A DNA stretch of 9,246 nucleotides from Deltaproteobacteria bacterium. Its GTDB lineage: Bacteria > Desulfobacterota > Desulfobacteria > C00003060. A model generated the notes under the pieces. It made no database searches and was not told where the DNA came from. It saw only the letters and a program-made list of their open reading frames with translations. The stretch is from assembly GCA_030667105.1 (NCBI GenBank), contig DAOUWN010000057.1, positions 1 to 9,246 on the forward strand. The letters are read 5' to 3'. Positions 1 through 6,329 of this stretch are shown in pieces. Both the position numbers and the translations under genes were made by a program. Numbering within the stretch: the stretch's first letter is position 1; every line of letters begins with the position of its first letter.

Positions 1-267
1 GAAGCCATGAGTTGCGGATTGCCTGTTGTTATTTTTGATGATGCGGACATTCCTGATGTTGTGCATCACGGAGAAAACGGTCTGCTAATCAAGCCAGGAG
101 ATTTGGATGGTTTCGTTGCGGCTATTAAGTGCCTGTTAGAGAACAATATCCTTTATGAAAAGCTTTCCGGAGGTGCTTTGGCAATAAGAAACGAACGTCG
201 ACATGAGTATTCTTTGAAGCAAGCAAAGATGACCTGGGAGAGGGTTCTGGCAGCCTGCATGAAATGA
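1..267 (+). CDS. Glycosyltransferase family 4 (GT-B fold), C-terminal fragment
   Basis: Partial gene: the frame is already open at base 1 and ends at TGA 265-267, leaving 88 residues. The fragment begins with EAMSCGLPVV, followed by a GENGLL stretch about 20 residues later. This is the typical acceptor/donor-binding end of GT4-family retaining glycosyltransferases, where the leading Glu is the second Glu of the EX7E motif; the first Glu lies off the window. Such enzymes move a sugar from a nucleotide donor to a growing lipid-linked glycan on the cytoplasmic face of the inner membrane. The rest is a C-terminal helical tail with no membrane segment. The ATG at 7 is internal and not a real start, because the family motif begins upstream of it. 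The donor sugar cannot be told from this piece. Its position just before an ABC glycan exporter fits O-antigen assembly. Confidence 0.88.
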   Translation, partial: EAMSCGLPVVIFDDADIPDVVHHGENGLLIKPGDLDGFVAAIKCLLENNILYEKLSGGALAIRNERRHEYSLKQAKMTWERVLAACMK

Positions 268-330
268 TATGATTGGAGATGAATTGACTGCCGACGCAAT
301 GAAGCATTTCGACCACGCTAAAGCTAAAGA

Positions 331-1206
331 ATGATGACCGATAACGCTGAAAAAAGTAAAGACCTCCCTATTGTCGTTTATACTCCGGAATCAAGACTTC
401 GCTTCCCAATTCTCATGGTAAGAGAAATGTGGAGGGATCTACTTGCCTCTAGAGAGCTAGGTTGGCGGTTAATGGTCAGAGATATCAGCGCCAAATATCG
501 CCAATCCTTACTGGGGTTTCTCTGGGCCTTTTTGCCGCCCGTTGCGACAGCCCTTGTTTTCATCATATTGAATAGCCGTAAAATTATCAATATAAGCGAG
601 ACCAATATCCCCTATCCAGCCTTTGTCATGTTCGGCACAGTTTTGTGGCAGGTTTTCGTTGATAGTCTTAATGCGCCATTGAAGGCTGTAACTGCATCAA
701 AGGCCTTGTTGGCCAAGATCAATATTCCCAAAGAGGCTTTAATACTATCCGGTATTGGACAAACATTGTTCAACTTGAGCATCAAATTATTGATCTTGGT
801 TATGGTTTTTATCATATACAAATTGCCATTAGGCTGGGGCGTACCTCTTTCCCTGCTGGCTGTTCTGGTTCTAGTTCTGTTGGGCACGGCATTGGGACTC
901 TTAATTACGCCCATAGGAGTTCTTTATACTGATATAGCTCATGGTCTTATGGTGGTAACCGGTCTGTGGTTTTTCATTACTCCGGTGGTCTATCCACCAC
1001 CAGTGAACTTCCCTTTTTCATTATTGGCCGTGCTGAATCCAGTCAGTCCGATCCTTGTGGGCGCCAGAGATCTGGCCACACAAGGCGTTTTGCATAATCC
1101 GGTTCCATTTTTTGCTGTCACATTTTTGATGTTCGTGGTTCTCGTTGTCTCCTGGGTTGTTTATCGTCTGGCTATACCGATTCTTGTTGAGAGAATGAGT
1201 GCGTGA
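331..1206 (+). CDS. wzm: ABC-2 type polysaccharide export permease (Wzm family)
   Basis: A 291-residue inner-membrane protein, the usual length for Wzm/RfbA/KpsM-type permeases. It would form the transmembrane channel that moves undecaprenyl-linked glycan to the periplasm, working with the ATPase encoded next. A cytoplasmic N-terminus of about 55 residues carries the family signature around residues 47-70 (RDISAKYRQSLLGFLWAFLPP-like). Hydrophobic segments lie at roughly 61-80, 97-112, 145-163, 171-194, 207-222 and 260-283, giving the expected six spans. The stretch YTDIAHGL...FFITPVVYP at about 199-222 is also typical of the family. ATG codons at 331 and 334 are both possible starts; the upstream ribosome-binding sequence is weak. 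The stop codon overlaps the ATPase start by 4 nt, indicating translational coupling. The family assignment is firm; the exported glycan is not known from this gene. Confidence 0.93.
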   Translation: MMTDNAEKSKDLPIVVYTPESRLRFPILMVREMWRDLLASRELGWRLMVRDISAKYRQSLLGFLWAFLPPVATALVFIILNSRKIINISETNIPYPAFVMFGTVLWQVFVDSLNAPLKAVTASKALLAKINIPKEALILSGIGQTLFNLSIKLLILVMVFIIYKLPLGWGVPLSLLAVLVLVLLGTALGLLITPIGVLYTDIAHGLMVVTGLWFFITPVVYPPPVNFPFSLLAVLNPVSPILVGARDLATQGVLHNPVPFFAVTFLMFVVLVVSWVVYRLAIPILVERMSA

Positions 1207-2402
1207 GCGAAAGCGACACTTTAATAAGACTTGAAGGCGTTTCCAAGAAGTTCTGCCGCAGCCTGAAGCGAAGTTTGTGGTACGGCTTAAAAGATTTGGG
1301 TGCTGAGTTGATGGGACAAGGCGGTTCCGAAAAACCCCTTCGAAGAGACGAGTTCTGGGCAGTCAAAGACGTTTCCTTTCAGCTCAAAAGGGGAGAATGC
1401 CTGGGTTTGATTGGACGGAACGGTGCGGGGAAAAGTACCATATTGAAAATGCTAAGTGGCCTGATTAGACCAGACAAGGGAAGAATTACTTGTCGCGGGA
1501 AAGTTGGGGCTTTAATCGAGCTGGGCGCCGGGTTCAATCCCATTCTGACAGGCCGGGAGAATATCTATGTCAATGCCTCCGTCTTGGGGATATCAAGAAG
1601 AAAAGTTGATGAAAAACTTCAGGATATTATTGAGTTTGCTGAAATAGGCGAATTCATCGATGCGCCAGTTCAGAATTACAGTTCGGGGATGAAGGTGCGA
1701 CTGGGGTTCGCGGTTGCCAGCCAAATCGAGCCGGATGTCCTTCTTATTGATGAGGTGTTGGCTGTCGGCGATACTGGTTTCAGGTACAAGTGTCAGGACC
1801 GCATAAAGGATCTTGTGAAAAATGCCGGCGTCGTGTTTGTTTCACATGCAATGCCTTCCGTTGCCTCCATATGCGACAGGGTGATCTTATTAGATCAATG
1901 CGAAATCAAAATGAATACGGCACCCCAGGAAGCCATAGACGGCTACAATAATCTATTTGATTACCACAAGTCACACATCATCTATAGCAGTGGAGATGCC
2001 GAGGTATCTGATTTGCGCATCAACGGAGAAGACTGTATCCGAAAAGAAATCAACGTGCAGTTTGGGCATCCATTTAGGGTCGATGCTAAGGTTAAATTGT
2101 CCGGCGAAGTAACAAGACCGGTATTCAATATATACTTTCACGACGTTGGGCTAACTCAGATAGCACAGGGAAGAAAAGGTTATGAAAGGATGAGTGGCAG
2201 AGGGAATGAGTTCAGTGTCAGGTTTGAAATGCCGGGCCTTTTCCTGAATCCTAACAGGTGGCGTTTTTCTTTTGCTATTTATGACAGCAACACAAAGAAG
2301 AACGTTTTAACCCTCCTTTACATTTGTAAAGTGATTGTCAAGGGAGAAGACAGTGTAAACGCCCCTTTGCAGTTATCAGGTAATTGGTCTTTTAGCAATT
2401 GA
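1203..2402 (+). CDS. wzt: ABC transporter ATPase for O-antigen/polysaccharide export (Wzt family, with C-terminal domain)
   Basis: A 399-residue cytoplasmic ATPase that would power glycan export through the Wzm-like permease. Visible motifs: Walker A GRNGAGKST (residues 71-79), ABC signature YSSGM (159-163), Walker B with catalytic Glu in LLIDEVLAVGD (180-190), and H-loop His215. Conserved AVKDVSF at about 53-59 is typical of the Wzt/TagH/KpsT branch. Residues from about 260 to 399 form an extra beta-rich domain in the position of the Wzt C-terminal carbohydrate-binding domain. In characterised O8/O9a/O12-type systems that domain recognises a modified or capped chain end, so the extra domain argues for a capped glycan here (inference). 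The GTG start at 1203 lies inside the permease stop (GTGA overlap). An upstream purine stretch around 1189-1195 may serve as ribosome-binding site. Confidence 0.94.
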   Translation: MSESDTLIRLEGVSKKFCRSLKRSLWYGLKDLGAELMGQGGSEKPLRRDEFWAVKDVSFQLKRGECLGLIGRNGAGKSTILKMLSGLIRPDKGRITCRGKVGALIELGAGFNPILTGRENIYVNASVLGISRRKVDEKLQDIIEFAEIGEFIDAPVQNYSSGMKVRLGFAVASQIEPDVLLIDEVLAVGDTGFRYKCQDRIKDLVKNAGVVFVSHAMPSVASICDRVILLDQCEIKMNTAPQEAIDGYNNLFDYHKSHIIYSSGDAEVSDLRINGEDCIRKEINVQFGHPFRVDAKVKLSGEVTRPVFNIYFHDVGLTQIAQGRKGYERMSGRGNEFSVRFEMPGLFLNPNRWRFSFAIYDSNTKKNVLTLLYICKVIVKGEDSVNAPLQLSGNWSFSN

Positions 2403-2421
2403 GCAGACAAACCCTAACGTC

Positions 2422-2430
2422 AGGATGGTG
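2422..2430 (+). promoter_or_regulatory. Ribosome-binding site of the PIG-L family gene
   Basis: AGGATGGTG lies 7 nt before the ATG at 2438 and resembles AGGAGGTG with one inserted T. It is the clearest ribosome-binding sequence in the first half of the cluster and supports the chosen start. It implies that this gene is translated independently of wzt, which ends 35 nt upstream. Confidence 0.6.
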
Positions 2431-2437
2431 AATAACA

Positions 2438-3064
2438 ATGAATGTTTTAGGCGTCGGAGCCCATTACGATGACCTTGAACTCGGCTGTAGCGGGACCCTC
2501 ATAAGGCACGTCCAGCGGGGGGACATGGTCACTATGTTGGTCATCACGGATTCGTCCTATAAGAATCCCAACGGGGATCTAGTCAGGTCTGCAGATATTG
2601 CCTACCAGGAAGGATTGATGGCCGCAGAGATTATTGGAGCGGACCTGATACGCTTGAACTACGAAACGTTTATGGTTCCCTTTGACGAAGCGCTCACCAA
2701 ACAGATTACATCGTATATTGAGGAACTCAACATAGATACTATCTACAGTCACTGGACTTGTGATTTGCACAGAGATCACCAATACGCTGCAAAAAGCACA
2801 TTGATGGCCGGGCGCCATGTGCCAAGATTCCTCATGTACAGGAGCAACTTCTACGACACTGAACAGCAATTCCGTGGAAACTTCTACTCAGATATTTCAG
2901 AGGTTATGGACAGAAAGACAGAGGTCATCAAGGCACATGTCTCAGAGTTGGAACGAGTGAGATATGAGTGGCTCGATTTTGTGGAGAAGCAAAACGAAAA
3001 CGACGGAAGGCTGATTGGTGTCAAATACGCAGAGCGCTTTGAGATTGTAAGGTACTTACTGTGA
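2438..3064 (+). CDS. PIG-L/LmbE family zinc-dependent N-deacetylase
   Basis: A 208-residue soluble protein of the usual length for this family. Family members remove N-acetyl (or related acyl) groups from amino sugars using a Zn ion, as in GlcNAc-PI, MshB and BshB deacetylases. The N-terminal motif AHYDDLELG (residues 8-16) corresponds to AHPDDxE, with His9 and Asp12 as predicted zinc ligands and Asp11 as predicted general base; Tyr replaces the usual Pro. A second motif HRDH (111-114) supplies the third His ligand. The C-terminal GVKYAERFE (about 194-202) matches the conserved end of the fold. No signal peptide is present, so it acts in the cytoplasm. It sits just before a WbqC homologue and a GNAT acyltransferase, which suggests deacetylation of a glycan precursor followed by re-acylation. 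The substrate is unknown. Confidence 0.88.
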   Translation: MNVLGVGAHYDDLELGCSGTLIRHVQRGDMVTMLVITDSSYKNPNGDLVRSADIAYQEGLMAAEIIGADLIRLNYETFMVPFDEALTKQITSYIEELNIDTIYSHWTCDLHRDHQYAAKSTLMAGRHVPRFLMYRSNFYDTEQQFRGNFYSDISEVMDRKTEVIKAHVSELERVRYEWLDFVEKQNENDGRLIGVKYAERFEIVRYLL

Positions 3065-3104
3065 AGGGATTTCGCACTACCCTTTTTAGCGTCGGTGACT
3101 ATCG

Positions 3105-3794
3105 ATGGTCGTGACCATACACCAGCCGGACTTCTTACCATGGCTCGGTTTTTTTGACAGGTGGGCGAAAAGCGACCTCTATATTGTGCTGGATGATGTC
3201 CAATTTCTGCGTCGCGGATGGCACAACCGAGATAAGATCAAGACCAAGGATGGTGTCAAATGGCTTACGGTTCCGATCGTGAAAAAGGGGCGGGGCGACC
3301 AAATTATCCGGGATGTGAGAATTGACTATGGGAGCAACTGGCATCAGAAGCATTTGGGGACCATCGAAGCGAACTACAAGAAAGCACCCCATTTCGATGA
3401 TTGTTTCGAAACGGTTTGTCAGATCTACAGCAAGAAACAATCCTTCCTTTTCGACCTGAATATGGACCTTTTAAGGTTAGTGGGAGATGAGCTGGGAATA
3501 ACCTCTCCATTAGCCTTTGCCTCAGACTACAACATTGATTCCGCGGGCAGCTGGCGGCTCTTGGACCTAGTCAAGGCGGTGAGCGGAAGTGCCTATTTGA
3601 CTGGCGAGGGATCCAAGGCTTACCTCAACGAAGCGCTTTTCAGCAGAAAGAAGATTCAAGTTGTGTGGCAGGAGTTTGAACACCCGGTCTATAGACAATT
3701 GCATGGTCGATTTGTTCCCATGTTATCTGTGCTGGATTTTCTGATGATGCGGGGAGAATCGGGGGGGACAGAAGAAGTGCATGTCGGCGGTTGA
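3105..3794 (+). CDS. WbqC-like family protein
   Basis: A 229-residue protein of the WbqC family, common in O-antigen and glycan clusters and, to my knowledge, without a firmly established biochemical role. Family landmarks are all visible: IHQPDFLPWLGFFDRW (residues 5-20), DDVQFLRRGWHNRDKI (30-45), a YLTGEGSKAYL block (164-174) and LSVLDFLMMRG near the end (207-217). Conserved His, Gln, Asp and Arg residues in these blocks suggest an enzyme, but the reaction should not be guessed. There is no signal peptide or membrane segment. The start is ATG 3105, 40 bp after the deacetylase gene; GTG 3111 is a weaker alternative. The 3' end contains a run of seven G (3761-3767) and overlaps the following acyltransferase gene by 14 nt, so the two are probably translated together. 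Confidence 0.85.
   Translation: MVVTIHQPDFLPWLGFFDRWAKSDLYIVLDDVQFLRRGWHNRDKIKTKDGVKWLTVPIVKKGRGDQIIRDVRIDYGSNWHQKHLGTIEANYKKAPHFDDCFETVCQIYSKKQSFLFDLNMDLLRLVGDELGITSPLAFASDYNIDSAGSWRLLDLVKAVSGSAYLTGEGSKAYLNEALFSRKKIQVVWQEFEHPVYRQLHGRFVPMLSVLDFLMMRGESGGTEEVHVGG
3761..3767 (+). repeat. Homopolymeric G7 tract at the end of the WbqC-family gene
   Basis: Seven consecutive G lie inside the last 12 codons of the WbqC-family gene, 13 nt before the ATG of the GNAT gene. The downstream gene is in the +1 frame relative to this one, and its frame is open from 3748 onward. Loss of one G would therefore join the two reading frames without a stop. It may be only glycine codons plus a purine-rich ribosome-binding region, but it is a plausible slippage site. 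Confidence 0.5.
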
Positions 3795-4533
3795 TCTTCA
3801 ATATTTGGATTGGGATTCAGAACAGTTGGGGATGCGATGCGGGTTGATTGACTTGACGGCATCCAGGACAACGCAGCGGCTTGAAGAGGTAGAGGGTTTG
3901 ATCGAAAATGTCATTCAAGAGGCAAAAGACATAGAGTTTGTCACAATAAAGTTGCCGAGTCATTGCAATGGAGCCGTCAATGATCTTGTCTGGAGTGGAA
4001 GTCGCCTTATCGACACGGAATTGACTTTCTGCTGGGAAAAGTCGATCTCACGATTGCCTTGGTCAATCCCCGACAATTGCCATTTTGAGTTCTGTAGGGA
4101 GACCGACAGCCAGCCATTTGTTGGCTTGGCAGAGGAAATGCGAACGAGTCGATTTTTTCAGGATCCCAGAATACCCGAGACAAAAGCTATTCACCTTTGG
4201 CGAAGTTCCATCAGGAATCACTGCGAAGGGTTTGCTGATGAACTCCTAGTCGCACACGTCGATAGCCGACCGGCCGGCATCGTTACGCTGAGATTTCAAG
4301 AGCCGGAGGAGATCTGGTTGCAGATCGTGGGTGTTCTGAGGAACTGTCAGCGCAAAGGTATCGGCAGACTGATGCTTAATGCAGTTCGGGAACGATATGG
4401 AGAAGAAAAGAGCATCTATGTTGATACGTACTCAATCAATGCGGCGGCTCAGGGGCTTTACCAGGCCGCTGGATTCAAATACCATACCCTCAAATATGTG
4501 TTGCATTTTTGGCGTGACGAGAGCTTTGGCTAG
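3781..4533 (+). CDS. GNAT family N-acyltransferase (WecD-like), sugar-modifying
   Basis: A 250-residue cytoplasmic acyl-CoA-dependent acyltransferase. The GNAT core lies in the C-terminal half: a central strand around 165-185, then the acyl-CoA pyrophosphate loop QRKGIG (190-195), then SINAAAQGLYQAAGF (218-232), the typical final helix. The N-terminal 100 residues start with LDWDSEQLGMRCG (9-21). A similar opening and the SRFFQDPRIP-type linker (123-132) resemble WecD/RffC, which acetylates the 4-amino group of a dTDP-sugar; the resemblance is judged by eye. The start ATG 3781 overlaps the WbqC gene by 14 nt, with a purine-rich GAAGAAG stretch just upstream. With the deacetylase two genes earlier, it may re-acylate an exposed amino group of a sugar or nonulosonic acid. 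Donor and acceptor cannot be read from the sequence. Confidence 0.85.
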   Translation: MSAVDLQYLDWDSEQLGMRCGLIDLTASRTTQRLEEVEGLIENVIQEAKDIEFVTIKLPSHCNGAVNDLVWSGSRLIDTELTFCWEKSISRLPWSIPDNCHFEFCRETDSQPFVGLAEEMRTSRFFQDPRIPETKAIHLWRSSIRNHCEGFADELLVAHVDSRPAGIVTLRFQEPEEIWLQIVGVLRNCQRKGIGRLMLNAVRERYGEEKSIYVDTYSINAAAQGLYQAAGFKYHTLKYVLHFWRDESFG

Positions 4534-4551
4534 TTCTTCACATCTGAGCTG

Positions 4552-4556
4552 AGAGG
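4552..4556 (+). promoter_or_regulatory. Possible ribosome-binding site bearing on the NeuB-like start
   Basis: AGAGG lies 8 nt upstream of an in-frame TTG at 4565. The GTG at 4556 used in the main call overlaps this sequence and has only a weak TGAG (4545-4548) upstream. Translation may therefore really begin at TTG 4565, shortening the protein by three residues. Alignment by eye with NeuB proteins does not separate the two. Confidence 0.4.
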
Positions 4557-5596
4557 TGCTTAAGTTGAATTCGATAAGCATAGGGACGAAGAGAGTAGGG
4601 GAAGGTCGGCCCTGTTTCATTGTGTCTGAAATTGGGGGCATGTATGAAGACATGGAGGGTATGAAGGAGCTGATCAGGCTCTCGAAAGAGGCAGGAGCTG
4701 GTGCCGTCAAGATACAGACTTATTGTGCAGAGACGATTGCACTTCCGGGTGCTGAATTCGAGTTTGAGGACGGCTCGAGGATGTCACAATTCGAGTTCTT
4801 CAAGCGGTTTGAAATCGGCCGAGAGGAGCACAGGATCCTCTTTGCCTATGCCGAAGAAATCGGCATGACCATCTTTTCCACGCCGAGTTATTATGATGAC
4901 GTGGACTTCCTCGATGAAGTGGGTGTGCCGGTTTTCAAGACGGGTTCTGATGATCTGACCAATCATCCCTTTCTAGAATATATTGCACGAAAAGGAAAAC
5001 CGATGATTGTGTCAACCGGCATGGCCACAATGGGCGAAGTAGAAGAAGCTGTTGAAGCAATCCTGGCCACGGGGAATGATCAGCTGATTCTACTGCATTG
5101 CACCACCTCTTACCCCCCTGAGCCAAAGTATGCCAATTTGAACATCATAAGGACCCTTCAATCAGCCTTTGACGTACTGGTTGGGTACTCAGACCACGTA
5201 CCCGGGGTGCTGCCGTCGGTGCTGGCTGCCAGCATGGGGGCATGTGTCATAGAAAAACATGTAACATTAGACAGAAGCCTGAAGAGACCTGACTATGAAG
5301 TCTCCCTTGAACCCGCGGAGTTAGAGTCAATGGTCAAAGACATTCGTTTGATTCCCATCCTGAGGGGACAGGGAGTCAAGAAAGTCTATCCGCCGGAAAA
5401 GAAATGGCGGATCAATGCTAGAAAGAGTCTTGTCGCAGCCAGGGACATGAAGTCGGGAGAGACCCTGAAAAGGGAAGACATCAAAATCATGCGGCCCGGC
5501 CATGGCATTCATCCCAAGTATCTTAATCTGGTCGTCGGCAGAAGGTTGAGAAGAGATCTTGCTGAGAATGAGGTGATATCTGAAGACGCCGTGTAA
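4556..5596 (+). CDS. NeuB/SpsE family nonulosonic acid synthase (PEP-condensing), divergent
   Basis: A 346-residue enzyme of the sialic acid synthase family, full length. It would condense an amino sugar with phosphoenolpyruvate to a nine-carbon keto acid. The TIM-barrel part (about 18-265) keeps residues equivalent to those known in Neisseria NeuB: Glu25 (SEIG), Lys52 (AVKIQT), Lys128 (FKTGS), metal-binding His214 (GYSDH) and His235 (EKHVTLD), and Asp246 (RPDY). STGMATMGE (153-161) is also typical. A C-terminal SAF/antifreeze-like domain (about 288-346) contains RPGHGIHP. Oddly, the family NHxG motif after EIG is missing: EIG is followed by GMYEDMEG, one residue shorter. It is followed by spsF- and spsG-like genes in the Bacillus subtilis spsEFG order. 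The start is GTG 4556 or TTG 4565. The specific sugar made is unknown. Confidence 0.9.
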   Translation: MLKLNSISIGTKRVGEGRPCFIVSEIGGMYEDMEGMKELIRLSKEAGAGAVKIQTYCAETIALPGAEFEFEDGSRMSQFEFFKRFEIGREEHRILFAYAEEIGMTIFSTPSYYDDVDFLDEVGVPVFKTGSDDLTNHPFLEYIARKGKPMIVSTGMATMGEVEEAVEAILATGNDQLILLHCTTSYPPEPKYANLNIIRTLQSAFDVLVGYSDHVPGVLPSVLAASMGACVIEKHVTLDRSLKRPDYEVSLEPAELESMVKDIRLIPILRGQGVKKVYPPEKKWRINARKSLVAARDMKSGETLKREDIKIMRPGHGIHPKYLNLVVGRRLRRDLAENEVISEDAV

Positions 5597-5618
5597 CCTT
5601 AACTTATTGACTTCTCCT

Positions 5619-6329
5619 ATGCAAGAAGCAGCTATTATATTGCAGGCTAGAATGGGTTCTACAAGACTCCCCGGCAAGGTGACCCGGACCCTTGCCGGGA
5701 TACCCCTGTTGTCTCACAGTATACGGAGGTTAAGCCATGTGGGCCCTGTTATTGTGGCGACCTCAGGCTTGGCGCGGGATGACCTGGTGGAGGACCTGGC
5801 ACGCGACGAGGGAGTTCATTGCTTCAGAGGATCAGAGGAAGATGTCCTGGATCGTTTCTATGAGACGGCAAAGGCATACGAGCTGAAGTACATCATGCGG
5901 GCGACTGGTGACAATCCCCTTGTTGATCCCCGCGAAGCTCGCCGGGTGATGGAGTACATCCTCAACAACGAGGTTGATTATGTAACAGGGTTCGAAGTTG
6001 TCGACGGTATGGGATTGCCTGTCGGTGTGGGCGTCGAGGCATTTACCTTCAGGGCCCTGGAGCGTTCGTGGCTTGAAGCAACAGAACAGAAGCAAAGAGA
6101 GCATGTCAATGAATACATCCTGGATGAGCCGAATTCCTTTGTCATTTTTCGGCTTAAGTGCTTGGCAGTAAATAATTTCCCTGACCTTCGCCTGACCGTT
6201 GATACAAGCACTGACCTGGCGTTCCTTGAGCAGATCCTGGCAGACATTGGAAAGGGCAGGGCTCCATGGGAAATCAGCACGCGGCAAATTGTTGAATGGT
6301 GGAAGAAGAGAAGAAACGGATTGTCATAA
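5619..6329 (+). CDS. spsF: SpsF-type cytidylyltransferase (nonulosonic acid CMP-activating, probable)
   Basis: A 236-residue nucleotidyltransferase of the SpsF/CMP-sugar synthetase family, with a Rossmann-like GT-A fold. The N-terminal nucleotide-binding signature QARMGSTRLPGKV is intact, followed by PVIVATS, RGSEEDVLDRF, RATGDNPLVDP (metal-binding Asp region) and the REHVNEYI motif near the C-terminal third. RLTVDTSTDLAFLE closes the domain as in family members. The predicted role is activation of the keto acid made by the preceding synthase as a CMP-sugar in the cytoplasm. No classical neuA is seen in the window, so this gene would fill that role. ATG 5619 is preferred; an in-frame TTG at 5607 would add four residues, and neither has a clear ribosome-binding sequence. 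The 3' end overlaps the next gene by 34 nt. Confidence 0.88.
   Translation: MQEAAIILQARMGSTRLPGKVTRTLAGIPLLSHSIRRLSHVGPVIVATSGLARDDLVEDLARDEGVHCFRGSEEDVLDRFYETAKAYELKYIMRATGDNPLVDPREARRVMEYILNNEVDYVTGFEVVDGMGLPVGVGVEAFTFRALERSWLEATEQKQREHVNEYILDEPNSFVIFRLKCLAVNNFPDLRLTVDTSTDLAFLEQILADIGKGRAPWEISTRQIVEWWKKRRNGLS

Noticed and set aside
3064..3087. Possible hairpin AAGGG ... CCCTT followed by T residues after the deacetylase gene
   Set aside because: The stem is only 5 bp with an 11-nt loop and a short T run, in a 40-bp gap inside an apparent operon. It is too weak to call a terminator.
5607..5618. TTG 5607 as start of the cytidylyltransferase
   Set aside because: It adds only four residues before an ATG at 5619 and has no better ribosome-binding sequence, so ATG was preferred; it is not excluded.
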